NCBI GenBank assembly: GCA_900553955.1
Contig: USFO01000008.1
Location: 1 to 28,747, forward strand
DNA: 28,747 bases
Source: an uncultured Oscillospiraceae bacterium
GTDB taxonomy: Bacteria; Bacillota; Clostridia; Oscillospirales; Ruminococcaceae
Reading direction: 5' to 3'
The notes below the pieces were generated by a model. The model did not search any database, was not told where the DNA came from, and worked only from the letters and a program-made list of their open reading frames with translations. Below, piece by piece: positions 1-7,546 of this stretch (position 1 is the first letter of the stretch; every line of letters starts with the position of its first letter). Both the position numbers and the translations under genes were made by a program.

Positions 1-60
1 AATCGAACCAACGACACGGGGATTTTCAGTCCCCTGCTCTACCAACTGAGCTACAAAGGC
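1..60 (-). tRNA. tRNA-Phe (anticodon GAA), 3' end cut by window edge
   Basis: Read on the minus strand, the first 60 bases form a tRNA: 5' acceptor strand GCCTTTG, a D-arm with GCTC/GAGC stem and AGTTGGTAGA loop, an anticodon stem GGGGA/TCCCC enclosing the loop CTGAAAA, and the start of a T-arm (GTTGG then TTCGATT). The anticodon is GAA (plus-strand positions 25-27), giving phenylalanine. The 3' half of the T-arm and the acceptor 3' strand lie outside the window, so the CCA end cannot be checked. A consensus promoter lies about 29 bases upstream. Confidence 0.96.
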
Positions 61-88
61 GTTCCATCGTCTCTCGGCGACGTCCACT

Positions 89-117
89 ATTATACTATGG
101 AAAAACGAAATTGTCAA
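89..117 (-). promoter_or_regulatory. Consensus sigma-A promoter of tRNA-Phe
   Basis: On the minus strand there is a perfect -35 TTGACA (plus positions 112-117), a 17-base spacer and a perfect -10 TATAAT (89-94). The tRNA begins at 60, leaving room for a leader of about 20 bases. Both hexamers match the housekeeping consensus exactly, as expected for a stable RNA gene. Confidence 0.9.
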
Positions 118-159
118 CCTTTATTTTATATTTTACCGTAATTTTTTTATAAAAGCTGT

Positions 160-184
160 AAAAACGGCTTTACAAAGCGGTTTT
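160..184 (-). terminator. Weak intrinsic terminator at end of the mutS-to-HhH operon
   Basis: On the minus strand AAAAC-C-GCTTT pairs with AAAGC-C-GTTTT around a tight loop, with one internal C/C mismatch, and is followed by a short T run (positions 181-184 pair with 161-164; the run continues to 160). It overlaps the stop codon of the last gene. The mismatch and short tract make it a moderate candidate, but it is well placed to separate the long operon from the tRNA promoter. Confidence 0.5.
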
Positions 185-578
185 AATCCACTACGCAGTA
201 GTCTGCAAGCAGCGAAACGGTCTTTTCGCCTATGCCTTCCATCGCAAGCAAGTCGTCAAACGAGGCTATTGTGCCATTTTCTTCGCGATATTTTATAATA
301 AGCCGTGCCGTGGCAGGGCCTACTCCCGGAATGGTCTGAAGCTCCTCGTATGTGGCGCTGTTTATCCCTATGGGAAAATTCGCCTCGGAAGCGTTGTTCT
401 CCGGCTGCTCAAGGCTTTCCGCCGGGGTGTAAACCGGCTTTTGGAACGCTGGCGTTTCAAGAAACTGCACAACGATTATTGCCAAAAGCAGAACAAAACA
501 AAGCGCCAGCATTATGAGCATAACCTTGTCGTCCCAAAGCCTCTGCGTCGCCCGTATTTCGTCCTTTTCGTCAGTCAT
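183..578 (-). CDS. Membrane-anchored helix-hairpin-helix (ComEA-like) protein
   Basis: A 131-residue protein with a charged N-terminus, one transmembrane helix (about residues 19-39), a polar Pro/Glu-rich linker (about 45-70) and a C-terminal pair of helix-hairpin-helix motifs: IPGVGPATA at 83-91 and MEGIGEKT at 113-120. This is the architecture of ComEA, which binds double-stranded DNA at the outer face of the membrane during uptake. Here the linker is short and no comEB, comEC or pilus gene is nearby. It starts inside the end of the upstream HAD gene (8-base overlap) and is the last gene of the operon. A competence role is only inferred; a general DNA-binding HhH protein is the alternative. 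Confidence 0.8.
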   Translation of the reverse strand: MTDEKDEIRATQRLWDDKVMLIMLALCFVLLLAIIVVQFLETPAFQKPVYTPAESLEQPENNASEANFPIGINSATYEELQTIPGVGPATARLIIKYREENGTIASFDDLLAMEGIGEKTVSLLADYCVVD

Positions 579-1386
579 ACATTTCCTCCAAGAAGCAGAT
601 AAGATGCATTATGGCGTTTTCCTCGCACCGCGGAAGCACTATATCCGCCGCTTCCTTAACGTTGTCGTCGGCGTTATCTACCGCTGCGCCTATTCCGGCG
701 GCGGTTATCATTTCAATGTCGTTTTCATAGTCGCCCACCGCCACGGAGTTCTCCTCCGGAATACCCAGCAGCTCGCAAAGGCGGCGCAGCGCCCTGCCCT
801 TTGAATTGCACTTCGGCAGAATTTCAAGGAAAAACGGACTTGACTGAATTATATTTACATCTTTAGAGAAGATGCCTTCGGCGAATTTGCGGATTTCCGG
901 CATATTTTCCGGGTCGCAGCAGACGATGAACTTGTAAATGTCCTCGGGAACCTCCTCCGCTCCGCCGTCAAAAAATTCAAGCTCCCTTGCGGGTATGTAC
1001 TTTTTGAGATATTCGCCGGAGGTGAGCAGATTTACCGAGGCTCCGCGCCGCACAAAATGGCAGTCGCAGTTATTGAACTTATCAATAAGCTTCTTTACGG
1101 AAAACTTCGCATAAGGGCTTATATAGTTCGGCTCGATAACCTCGTCCCGCTGCCAGTCGTAGAAATAGCCGCCGTTTATGTGAATTGACGGCGCATTCAC
1201 CACGGACTCGTCCAAAACAAGCTTTGCAGCCTCTATTGCGCGACCGGTGGACACTGTAAAGCGCCCGCCCTTGTCAGTGAATCTTTTTATCGCCGCACGA
1301 TTTTCCTCGGAAAGACCGTTTGCCTCCCGAAGAAGCGTTCCGTCAATGTCGCTGACTATCAGAATATCGGAAATTTTCTCTATCAT
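571..1386 (-). CDS. Cof-type HAD-superfamily phosphatase
   Basis: A 271-residue haloacid-dehalogenase hydrolase of the Cof/YkrA type. Motif I is DIDGTLL, with the nucleophile Asp13 and general acid Asp15; motif II is STGRA near residue 46; the lysine motif is around Lys196; motif IV is GDYEND at 218-223, which with motif I coordinates Mg2+. The C2 cap lies between about residues 85 and 185. Such enzymes remove phosphate from sugar phosphates, FMN or similar metabolites; the substrate cannot be read from the sequence. The ATG shares one base with the TGA of the upstream rluD-like gene (TGATG), which indicates translational coupling. Confidence 0.88.
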   Translation of the reverse strand: MIEKISDILIVSDIDGTLLREANGLSEENRAAIKRFTDKGGRFTVSTGRAIEAAKLVLDESVVNAPSIHINGGYFYDWQRDEVIEPNYISPYAKFSVKKLIDKFNNCDCHFVRRGASVNLLTSGEYLKKYIPARELEFFDGGAEEVPEDIYKFIVCCDPENMPEIRKFAEGIFSKDVNIIQSSPFFLEILPKCNSKGRALRRLCELLGIPEENSVAVGDYENDIEMITAAGIGAAVDNADDNVKEAADIVLPRCEENAIMHLICFLEEMYD

Positions 1387-2300
1387 CAGATTTCCTCCAG
1401 CTTGCTTTCAAATGCAGTAAAATAATCCGGCAGCGGAGCCGTAAATTCCATATATTCGCCGCTGCGCGGATGCACAAAGCCTATTGTGCCCGCATGGAGG
1501 CACTGCCCGCAGAGCTGCGTTATTACGTTGCCGGGGCCGTAGACGGCGTCTCCCGCCACCGGATGACCGATATACGCCATGTGTACCCTTATCTGGTGGG
1601 TGCGCCCGGTGCGGAGCTTGCACTGCACATGGGTAAAGCCCTTGTAACGCTTCACCACCGAATAATGGGTCTGAGCGCTGCGGCCGTCGTCAATTACCGC
1701 CATTTTTTTGCGGTCCTTGCGGCTGCGCCCTATGGGCGCGTCAATGTCGCCCTCATCCGGCAAATTCACGCCGTAGACCATAGCCTGATATATGCGGTTC
1801 AGGCTGTGCTCTTTTATTTGCGCCGCAAGGCTCACATGGGCAAAGTCGTTCTTCGCCACAAGCAAAAGCCCGCTTGTGTCCTTGTCTATTCGGTGAACAA
1901 TTCCCGGACGAAGCACTCCGTTTATTCTGGAAAGACTGCCCCTGCAGTGCCACAGAAGCGCATTTACAAGGGTTCCGTCGTGGTTTCCCGGCGCAGGATG
2001 CACCACCATGCCCTTGGGCTTGTAAACCACCAAAAGGTCGTCGTCCTCGTAATAAATATCCAGCGGAATGTTCTGCGGCTCCACATCAAGCTCCACTGCG
2101 TCCGGCACGGTCACGGAAACATCCTCTCCCGCCTTGAGCGCGCGGCTTTTCGCCGCTTCTCTGCCGTCGATGGTCACTCCGCCGGAGGCAATCACCTTTT
2201 GCAGCGCCGAGCGGGTAAGATAATCTATGCTTTCCGCAAGGAATTTGTCAAGGCGCGCGCCCTCTGCTTCCTCCGGAACGGTTATGACTATCTTATTCAT
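1386..2300 (-). CDS. rluD: RluA/RluD-family 23S rRNA pseudouridine synthase
   Basis: A 304-residue protein with an N-terminal S4 RNA-binding domain (about residues 12-60) followed by the RluA-type catalytic domain. The catalytic motif HRIDKDTSG places the nucleophilic Asp at residue 139. Later motifs (GRTHQIRVH, GHPVAGD) are also present. Family members isomerise uridines in 23S rRNA; the S4 plus catalytic layout matches B. subtilis YlyB and E. coli RluD, though RluC-type specificity cannot be excluded. It overlaps the end of lspA by 8 bases, the same lspA-rluD order as in B. subtilis. Confidence 0.92.
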   Translation of the reverse strand: MNKIVITVPEEAEGARLDKFLAESIDYLTRSALQKVIASGGVTIDGREAAKSRALKAGEDVSVTVPDAVELDVEPQNIPLDIYYEDDDLLVVYKPKGMVVHPAPGNHDGTLVNALLWHCRGSLSRINGVLRPGIVHRIDKDTSGLLLVAKNDFAHVSLAAQIKEHSLNRIYQAMVYGVNLPDEGDIDAPIGRSRKDRKKMAVIDDGRSAQTHYSVVKRYKGFTHVQCKLRTGRTHQIRVHMAYIGHPVAGDAVYGPGNVITQLCGQCLHAGTIGFVHPRSGEYMEFTAPLPDYFTAFESKLEEI

Positions 2301-2829
2301 GGTCTTTACCGCCGAAGATTTTTTGAATATCCGCGTCTATCTCGTCAAGAGCCTTCTGCTTGTTCTCCTGCTCGCGTTTCTCGCGTCTTTCCGCTGCAAA
2401 CGCCGCAATACAAACAAGGAACGCACCGATGGTTATGCACATATCCGCAACGTTAAAAATCGCGAAGTTGATTATGCGCACATCGATAAAGTCGATAACA
2501 TACCCGAGGCTCAACCTATCGATAAGATTGCCAACTCCGCCCGCTATGATAAGCGAAAGCGCAAAAAGCTCCACCTTGTCTTTGATTTTTCCGGAAAGGA
2601 ACAACGCCAAGGCGACAACAAGCATAACCGAGGTCACCCCAACGAGCACCCAGCGATTATCCGAAAACATACTGAACGCAACGCCGGTATTTTCGGTATA
2701 GTGGAAATAAAGCACCTTGTCGATTACGGTAACATCGCCGGTTGCAAGGGCTTTAACCGCCCAGTTCTTTGACAAGCGGTCAAGCGCAATAAGAATTACG
2801 GCAATAATAGTTGTTATAAGCTGAAACAT
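2293..2829 (-). CDS. lspA: Lipoprotein signal peptidase (signal peptidase II)
   Basis: A 178-residue polytopic membrane aspartyl protease that cleaves the signal peptide from prolipoproteins after the lipobox cysteine is diacylated. The catalytic aspartates are Asp104 in GNLIDR and Asp129 in FNVAD; the N-terminal helix contains the conserved DRLSKNW. The start is taken at the ATG at 2829 because AGGAGG lies 4 bases upstream; a TTG 18 bases further upstream would place that ribosome binding site inside the gene. The C-terminus (about 145-178) is charged and cytoplasmic. It follows ileS and overlaps rluD. The OppA-like lipoprotein at 26154 is a likely client (inference). Confidence 0.95.
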   Translation of the reverse strand: MFQLITTIIAVILIALDRLSKNWAVKALATGDVTVIDKVLYFHYTENTGVAFSMFSDNRWVLVGVTSVMLVVALALFLSGKIKDKVELFALSLIIAGGVGNLIDRLSLGYVIDFIDVRIINFAIFNVADMCITIGAFLVCIAAFAAERREKREQENKQKALDEIDADIQKIFGGKDHE

Positions 2830-2839
2830 TATGCCTCCT

Positions 2840-2877
2840 AAAAACAATCGGGCAGAATTACAGAATAATTCCGCCCG
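2840..2877 (-). terminator. Terminator-like hairpin between ileS and lspA
   Basis: On the minus strand CGGGCGGAATTA pairs with TAATTCTGCCCG (12 pairs including one G-U) around the loop TTCTG, followed by ATTGTTTTT. The lspA ribosome binding site begins directly after the T run. This resembles an intrinsic terminator that lets part of the transcription pass into lspA-rluD, lowering their expression relative to ileS. How much readthrough occurs is not visible. Confidence 0.7.
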
Positions 2878-2890
2878 TATTGAGTAAATG

Positions 2891-5656
2891 TCAACCTACT
2901 ATCTCGGCGCAGCGTGCGCAAAGAGTCGGATGCTCGGCGCATTTGCCGACGGTATCGCTGTGAGTCCAGCAGCGTTCGCACTTTTCGCCCGGTGCGACCT
3001 CTACCTTGACATCCACGCCGTCGAACTCGGATTTTTCCACGGAAACGGCGGAAACGATAAACGCGGCGACAAGGTCGTTTTCAACAGATTTTGCAAATTC
3101 GTACCAATCTCTGCCGCAGTTGAGGGTGACCTTTGCTTCAAGAGATTTACCGATGAGCTTCTGTCCGCGGGCTTCCTCAAGAGCCTTGTTCACAATATCA
3201 CGAAGCTCGTCGATTTTCTCCCATTTCTCCATAAACTCCTCATCGGCGGAAACGCCGCTCTTTTCGGGCAGTTTGTTGAAGAATACGGATTCTGCGTCGT
3301 CTTTTTCACTTCTGGGCATATATCCCCAAATTTCCTCTGCGGTAAAGGAAATAACGGGAGCAAGATACAAAGTCATGGTGCGGAGAATGTTATAAATAAC
3401 GGTCTGCGCGGCACGGCGGCTTTCGCTGTCCGCCTTTTCGACATAGAGTCTGTCCTTAAGAATATCAAGGTAGAAGTTGGAAAGATCTATGGTGCAGAAA
3501 TCGCGCATGGTGGAATAGACGATGTGGAAGTCGAATTTATCGTAAGCGGCTTTACACTTTTCGATAATTTCGTCCATTCTTGCCATTGCCCATTTGTCAA
3601 TGCCGTCAAGCTTTTCTACCGACACGGAATCGGTGTCGGGGTTAAAATCACCGAGGTTGGAAAGGATAAATCTTGCGGTGTTTCTGATTTTGCGATATGC
3701 ATCGGAAAGCTGCTTGAGAATATCCTGAGAAATTCTTATATCCGCATGATAGTCGGAAGAAGCAACCCAAGTACGCAGAATATCGGCGCCGTATTTGTCG
3801 GTAACCTCATCCGGGGACATACCGTTGCCGAGGGATTTGTGCATGGCCTTGCCCTCTCCGTCAACCACCCATCCGTGGGTGCAGACGGCTTTATAAGGCG
3901 CTCTGCCCTTTGCCGCAACGGAAGTGAGCAGCGAGGACTGGAACCATCCGCGGTACTGATCCGCACCCTCAAGATAAAGATCTGCCGGCCAGCGAAGCCC
4001 ATGTTCCTCGTTGCAGACGGCGGCGTGAGATACGCCGGAGTCAAACCAAACATCCATGATGTCCATTTCCTTGGTGAACTCGGTGCAGCCGCATTCGCAT
4101 TTGAAGCCTTCGGGCAGGATTTCATTTGCTTCGTATTTATACCATGCATCGCTGCCCTCTTTTTCGTAGAGGTTTGCGATGGCATTTATGGAATCTTCGT
4201 TGATAATCGGCTTTCCGCAGTGCTTGCAGTAGAAAATCGGAATCGGAACGCCCCATGTACGCTGACGGCTGATGCACCAGTCGCTGCGATCCATAACCAT
4301 TCCTTTAATGCGGTCGCCGCCCCATTCGGGGATCCACTGTACAGTGTCGATTGCCTTGCAGGCGTCCTCTTTGAAACCGTCAATGGAGCAGAACCACTGC
4401 TCGGTTGCACGGAAGATAATCGGGGATTTGCAGCGCCAGCAATGCGGATACTGGTGGATGATTTTTTCAACGGCGAACAGTGCGTTAAGCTCTGTGAGCT
4501 TGGTCAGGATGGCTTTGTTCGCATCATTGGTGGTGAGTCCGCAGAACTCGCCCGCTTCTTCGGTAAGCTTGCCGTCGCCGTCCACAGGAACGATTATCGG
4601 AATTTCGGGATAATGGTTCACGCAGACTTCAAAGTCCTCTACGCCGTGTCCCGGAGCGGTGTGAACGCAGCCGGTACCGCTTTCAAGAGTAACATGGTCG
4701 CCGACGATGATGGGGCTTACTCTGTCGATAAACGGATGACGGTATTTGATATACTCAAGCTCCTTGCCCTTGAGTGAGGCTTCGGAAACGGTATATTCGG
4801 TAATCTTTGCGGCTTTCATTGCGCTTTCAACAAGCTCTTTTGCCATGATGTAGTATTCGCCGTTTGCGTGTACCGCAACATACTCGTACTCCGGACCAAG
4901 GCAGATTGCCAGGTTGCCCGGCAGAGTCCAAGTTGTAGTGGTCCAAATTACGAAATAGGTTTTGTCAAGCTCGGTATTGAGCGCGGCAAGCTTGCCGCCG
5001 TCGTCCTCGACTTTGAATTTTACATAAATAGAGTTGCAGGGATCTTCCGCATACTCAATTTCCGCTTCCGCAAGTGCGGTTTTACATTCAGGGCACCAAT
5101 AAACCGGCTTCAGACCTTTATAGATGAAGTCCTTCTTTGCCATTTCGCCGAAAATGCGGATCTGCTCGGCTTCGTGCTTCGGCTGTAGAGTGAGGTAAGG
5201 ATGTTCGTAATCACCGATGCTGCCAAGGCGGATAAATTCGTTTCTCTGTACATCAACATAGTGCAAGGCGAATTCCTTGCACACTTTGCGAAGGTCGAGG
5301 GCAGAGTTTATGTTCTCAACGCCGACTTTTTTCATGGCTTTCAGCTCGATAGGCAGACCGTGGGTATCCCATCCGGGGATATACGGAGCCTTATAGCCGC
5401 TCATGTTCTTATATTTGATGATAATATCTTTAAGCACTTTGTTAAGCGCAGTGCCCATATGGATGTCGCCGTTGGCGTATGGAGGGCCGTCGTGAAGAAC
5501 GTAGAGAGGAAGCCCCTCGTTTTTCTCCATCAGTTTTTGATAAAGCTTCTGATCCTGCCATCTCTTTATCATTTCCGGCTCTTTTTGCGGAAGATTGCCG
5601 CGCATTGGGAAGTCGGTTTTCGGCAGATTCATTGTTGAATTGTAGTCCACAGACAT
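2891..5656 (-). CDS. ileS: Isoleucyl-tRNA synthetase
   Basis: A 921-residue class I synthetase, the length of the Bacillus enzyme. The N-terminus has the family pattern NLPKTDFPMRGNLP. The ATP-binding HIGH motif appears as HMGT (66-69) within PPYANGDIHMG, and the KMSKS loop as MHKSLGN (near residue 600). The CP1 editing domain lies between them (TTWTLPGN, GTGCVHTAPGHG). The C-terminal zinc site is formed by Cys893, Cys896, Cys913 and Cys916. The ATG at 5656 has an AGGAG about 14 bases upstream, a rather long spacing. It directly follows divIVA with a 24-base gap, so there is no room for the T-box leader that precedes ileS in many Bacillota. Confidence 0.98.
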   Translation of the reverse strand: MSVDYNSTMNLPKTDFPMRGNLPQKEPEMIKRWQDQKLYQKLMEKNEGLPLYVLHDGPPYANGDIHMGTALNKVLKDIIIKYKNMSGYKAPYIPGWDTHGLPIELKAMKKVGVENINSALDLRKVCKEFALHYVDVQRNEFIRLGSIGDYEHPYLTLQPKHEAEQIRIFGEMAKKDFIYKGLKPVYWCPECKTALAEAEIEYAEDPCNSIYVKFKVEDDGGKLAALNTELDKTYFVIWTTTTWTLPGNLAICLGPEYEYVAVHANGEYYIMAKELVESAMKAAKITEYTVSEASLKGKELEYIKYRHPFIDRVSPIIVGDHVTLESGTGCVHTAPGHGVEDFEVCVNHYPEIPIIVPVDGDGKLTEEAGEFCGLTTNDANKAILTKLTELNALFAVEKIIHQYPHCWRCKSPIIFRATEQWFCSIDGFKEDACKAIDTVQWIPEWGGDRIKGMVMDRSDWCISRQRTWGVPIPIFYCKHCGKPIINEDSINAIANLYEKEGSDAWYKYEANEILPEGFKCECGCTEFTKEMDIMDVWFDSGVSHAAVCNEEHGLRWPADLYLEGADQYRGWFQSSLLTSVAAKGRAPYKAVCTHGWVVDGEGKAMHKSLGNGMSPDEVTDKYGADILRTWVASSDYHADIRISQDILKQLSDAYRKIRNTARFILSNLGDFNPDTDSVSVEKLDGIDKWAMARMDEIIEKCKAAYDKFDFHIVYSTMRDFCTIDLSNFYLDILKDRLYVEKADSESRRAAQTVIYNILRTMTLYLAPVISFTAEEIWGYMPRSEKDDAESVFFNKLPEKSGVSADEEFMEKWEKIDELRDIVNKALEEARGQKLIGKSLEAKVTLNCGRDWYEFAKSVENDLVAAFIVSAVSVEKSEFDGVDVKVEVAPGEKCERCWTHSDTVGKCAEHPTLCARCAEIVG

Positions 5657-5680
5657 TTTGGTTTCGTTATCTCCTGTTAA

Positions 5681-6292
5681 TTATTCTTGTACGTCAAGGT
5701 CGATTCTTTTGGTTTCCGCTTTAGAAACCTCGTCAAAGAATGCGTCCTCCTCCGGGTCGGAAGCGGGTTCGGGATTATCCTGTGCGAAGGCCTCCTCTGC
5801 GGGAGCGGACTCCTGTTCGGGTTCTTCCTGCTCGGGCTTTTCCTCCTGCTCCGGCATAAGGCTAATCAGCTCAAGGTGCTGTTTATATATGGCGATAAGG
5901 CGTTTTTTGAACTCGGCGGTTTCCTTCTGCAAAGTGGCAAGAGTTTCTCTTTCCTTATTGATTTTGTCTTCGGATTCGCTGAATACCTGTTTTACCTGTC
6001 CTTCCGCATCGGAAATAATAACCTCGGCTTTCGCTTTGGAATCGCGGATTATGTTATCGCCAAGCTTCTGCGCGCCAAGCAGAACAGTGCGAAGGCTGTC
6101 CTCATTTGCGCGGTATTCTTCAAGCTTTTCGGCAAGAACCTCCATTTTTTCCTCGGCAGCTTCTTTTGCTTCGTAAAGCCGTTCGTAAGAAACGGCTATT
6201 TCTGAAAGGAAGCTGTCGACTTCTTCGGGCTTATAGCCGCCAAAGGGAGATTTTTCAAAGCGCTTGTTTGAAATATCATTCGGTGTCAACAC
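5681..6292 (-). CDS. divIVA: DivIVA-family cell division/polarity protein
   Basis: A 203-residue coiled-coil protein. Residues 1-40 match the DivIVA membrane-binding head: LTPNDI, then FEKSPFGGYKPEEVDSFL, corresponding to the KSFRGYDEDEVNEFL region of B. subtilis DivIVA. A long coiled coil follows (about 35-135), and the C-terminal third is Glu/Pro rich. DivIVA senses negative membrane curvature at septa and poles and recruits partners. The start is a GTG at 6292, with GGAGG 9 bases upstream; a TTG is the next codon, and no ATG fits. It sits between sepF and ileS as in the classical ylm cluster, but ylmG and ylmH are absent. Confidence 0.92.
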   Translation of the reverse strand: MLTPNDISNKRFEKSPFGGYKPEEVDSFLSEIAVSYERLYEAKEAAEEKMEVLAEKLEEYRANEDSLRTVLLGAQKLGDNIIRDSKAKAEVIISDAEGQVKQVFSESEDKINKERETLATLQKETAEFKKRLIAIYKQHLELISLMPEQEEKPEQEEPEQESAPAEEAFAQDNPEPASDPEEDAFFDEVSKAETKRIDLDVQE

Positions 6293-6325
6293 TGTTTTTC
6301 ACCTCCGTTTTATTTTTCGGCGTTA

Positions 6326-6802
6326 TCAAAAAAATACGCCGCTGTTTTCAAGCTCATCAAGCAGGTCACCCATAATGTTGACATTATAGGGAGTGATTAT
6401 GTAGGTGCTGTTTGCAACGCGCTTAATCTGGCCATTGTTTGCATAAGCAACGCCGCTAAGAAAGTCAATAAGCCTTCTGGAAACTTCCTTGTTGGTTGAT
6501 TCAAGGTTAAGCACTACGGTGTGTTTGGAATTAAGGTGATCCGCAACTGGTCTTGCATCATCAAAACGCTCCGGCTTTACAAGAACAACCTGAAGCTGAG
6601 TGGTAGTGTGAATATTTACGACCTTGTTCTGCTTAAGGTCAGAGGAAGAAGATTTTCCGAAAATAGAGGTTTTGGGAGAATCTGATTGTTTCTCCTCATC
6701 GGTTTCCTCGGTTTCTTCGTCCTGGATAACATCCTCGTCCATATCCATATCAGTGTCTTCCGGTATTCCAAGCATACCTTTTACTTTGTCCATAAATGCC
6801 AT
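6326..6802 (-). CDS. sepF: SepF, FtsZ-associated division protein
   Basis: A 158-residue protein with the SepF plan: an N-terminal amphipathic membrane-targeting helix (MAFMDKVKGMLG), an acidic low-complexity linker (about residues 15-60), and the conserved alpha/beta domain with VVLVKPERFDDA, HTVVLNLE and the FLSGVAYANNGQI / NSTYIITPYNV region. SepF forms rings that bind the FtsZ C-terminal tail and help tether FtsZ to the membrane. AGGAGG precedes the ATG by about 10 bases. It lies between the YggS-family gene (30-base gap) and divIVA (33-base gap). Confidence 0.95.
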   Translation of the reverse strand: MAFMDKVKGMLGIPEDTDMDMDEDVIQDEETEETDEEKQSDSPKTSIFGKSSSSDLKQNKVVNIHTTTQLQVVLVKPERFDDARPVADHLNSKHTVVLNLESTNKEVSRRLIDFLSGVAYANNGQIKRVANSTYIITPYNVNIMGDLLDELENSGVFF

Positions 6803-6832
6803 TTGTGATTTCCTCCTATAAAATCTTTCGAT

Positions 6833-7546
6833 TTACATAACTGATTTTCTTTCACCGAAAAGGCCCCTGCCCACTCTCACTATGGCCGCGCCCTCTTGAA
6901 CCGCAACCTCGTAATCGCCGGACATACCCATCGACAATATACTAATATCTTTATTATGTATTTTTTCGCTGCCAATGTCAACAAGAAGAGCGCGCATTTT
7001 TTGAAAATATCCCCTTGTTTCTTCAATTTCTGCTCCAAAACGCCCGATTGTCATAAATCCGCGCAGTTTTAGGTGGCTCATTTTTCCAATTTCTTCGACT
7101 GCTGCCGGAATTTCATCATAATCAAAACCGCTTTTGCTCTCCTCGCCGGCGATATTTACCTCAAGCAGAATTTCCATTGTTTTACCGATTGCGGCACAGC
7201 GTTTTTCGATTTCCCGGGCGAGCTTAACCGAATCCACAGACTCAATCATATCCACCTTGTCGACTATGTATTTGACCTTGTTGGTTTGCAGCGTGCCGAT
7301 AAAGTGAATTTTCGCCCTTTTGTCGTAATGCTCATATTTTTCAAGCAGCTCCTGAACGCGGTTTTCTCCAAGCAGGCGGCAACCCGCCGCAATCGCCTCG
7401 TTCACCCTTTCCGGCAGAACGGTTTTCGTCACCGCCATAAGGGTCACTTCCCCCGGATTTCTATCAGCGGCGGCGGCCGCAGCAGAAATATTTGCAGAAA
7501 TTTCATTCCACCGACGCTGCACGTCAGTCAATAACTTTTCCGACAT
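6833..7546 (-). CDS. YggS/YlmE-family pyridoxal phosphate homeostasis protein
   Basis: A 237-residue PLP-binding TIM-barrel protein (PLPBP/YggS family). The PLP-binding lysine is Lys41 in AVTKT; other family motifs are GENRVQE, HFIGTLQTNK and SMGMSGDYEVAVQEGA near the C-terminus, which holds the phosphate. These proteins buffer PLP and affect amino acid pools rather than catalysing a defined reaction. The start is set at the ATG at 7546, preceded by GGAAGTG; a longer reading to 7621 lacks support and overlaps the upstream gene further. The first 23 bases overlap the HlyD-like gene. It is the ylmE equivalent, directly before sepF. Confidence 0.92.
   Translation of the reverse strand: MSEKLLTDVQRRWNEISANISAAAAAADRNPGEVTLMAVTKTVLPERVNEAIAAGCRLLGENRVQELLEKYEHYDKRAKIHFIGTLQTNKVKYIVDKVDMIESVDSVKLAREIEKRCAAIGKTMEILLEVNIAGEESKSGFDYDEIPAAVEEIGKMSHLKLRGFMTIGRFGAEIEETRGYFQKMRALLVDIGSEKIHNKDISILSMGMSGDYEVAVQEGAAIVRVGRGLFGERKSVM

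Noticed and set aside
1470..2456. 328-codon open frame on plus across rluD and lspA
   Set aside because: It lies opposite two well-supported genes, and its translation is a His/Arg/Val-rich shadow with no motifs.
2888..4777. 629-codon open frame on plus across ileS
   Set aside because: It is antisense to the clear ileS gene, has no family pattern, and reflects the codon bias of the opposite strand.
5657..5680. T-box leader before ileS
   Set aside because: The gap is only 24 bases, too short for any leader.
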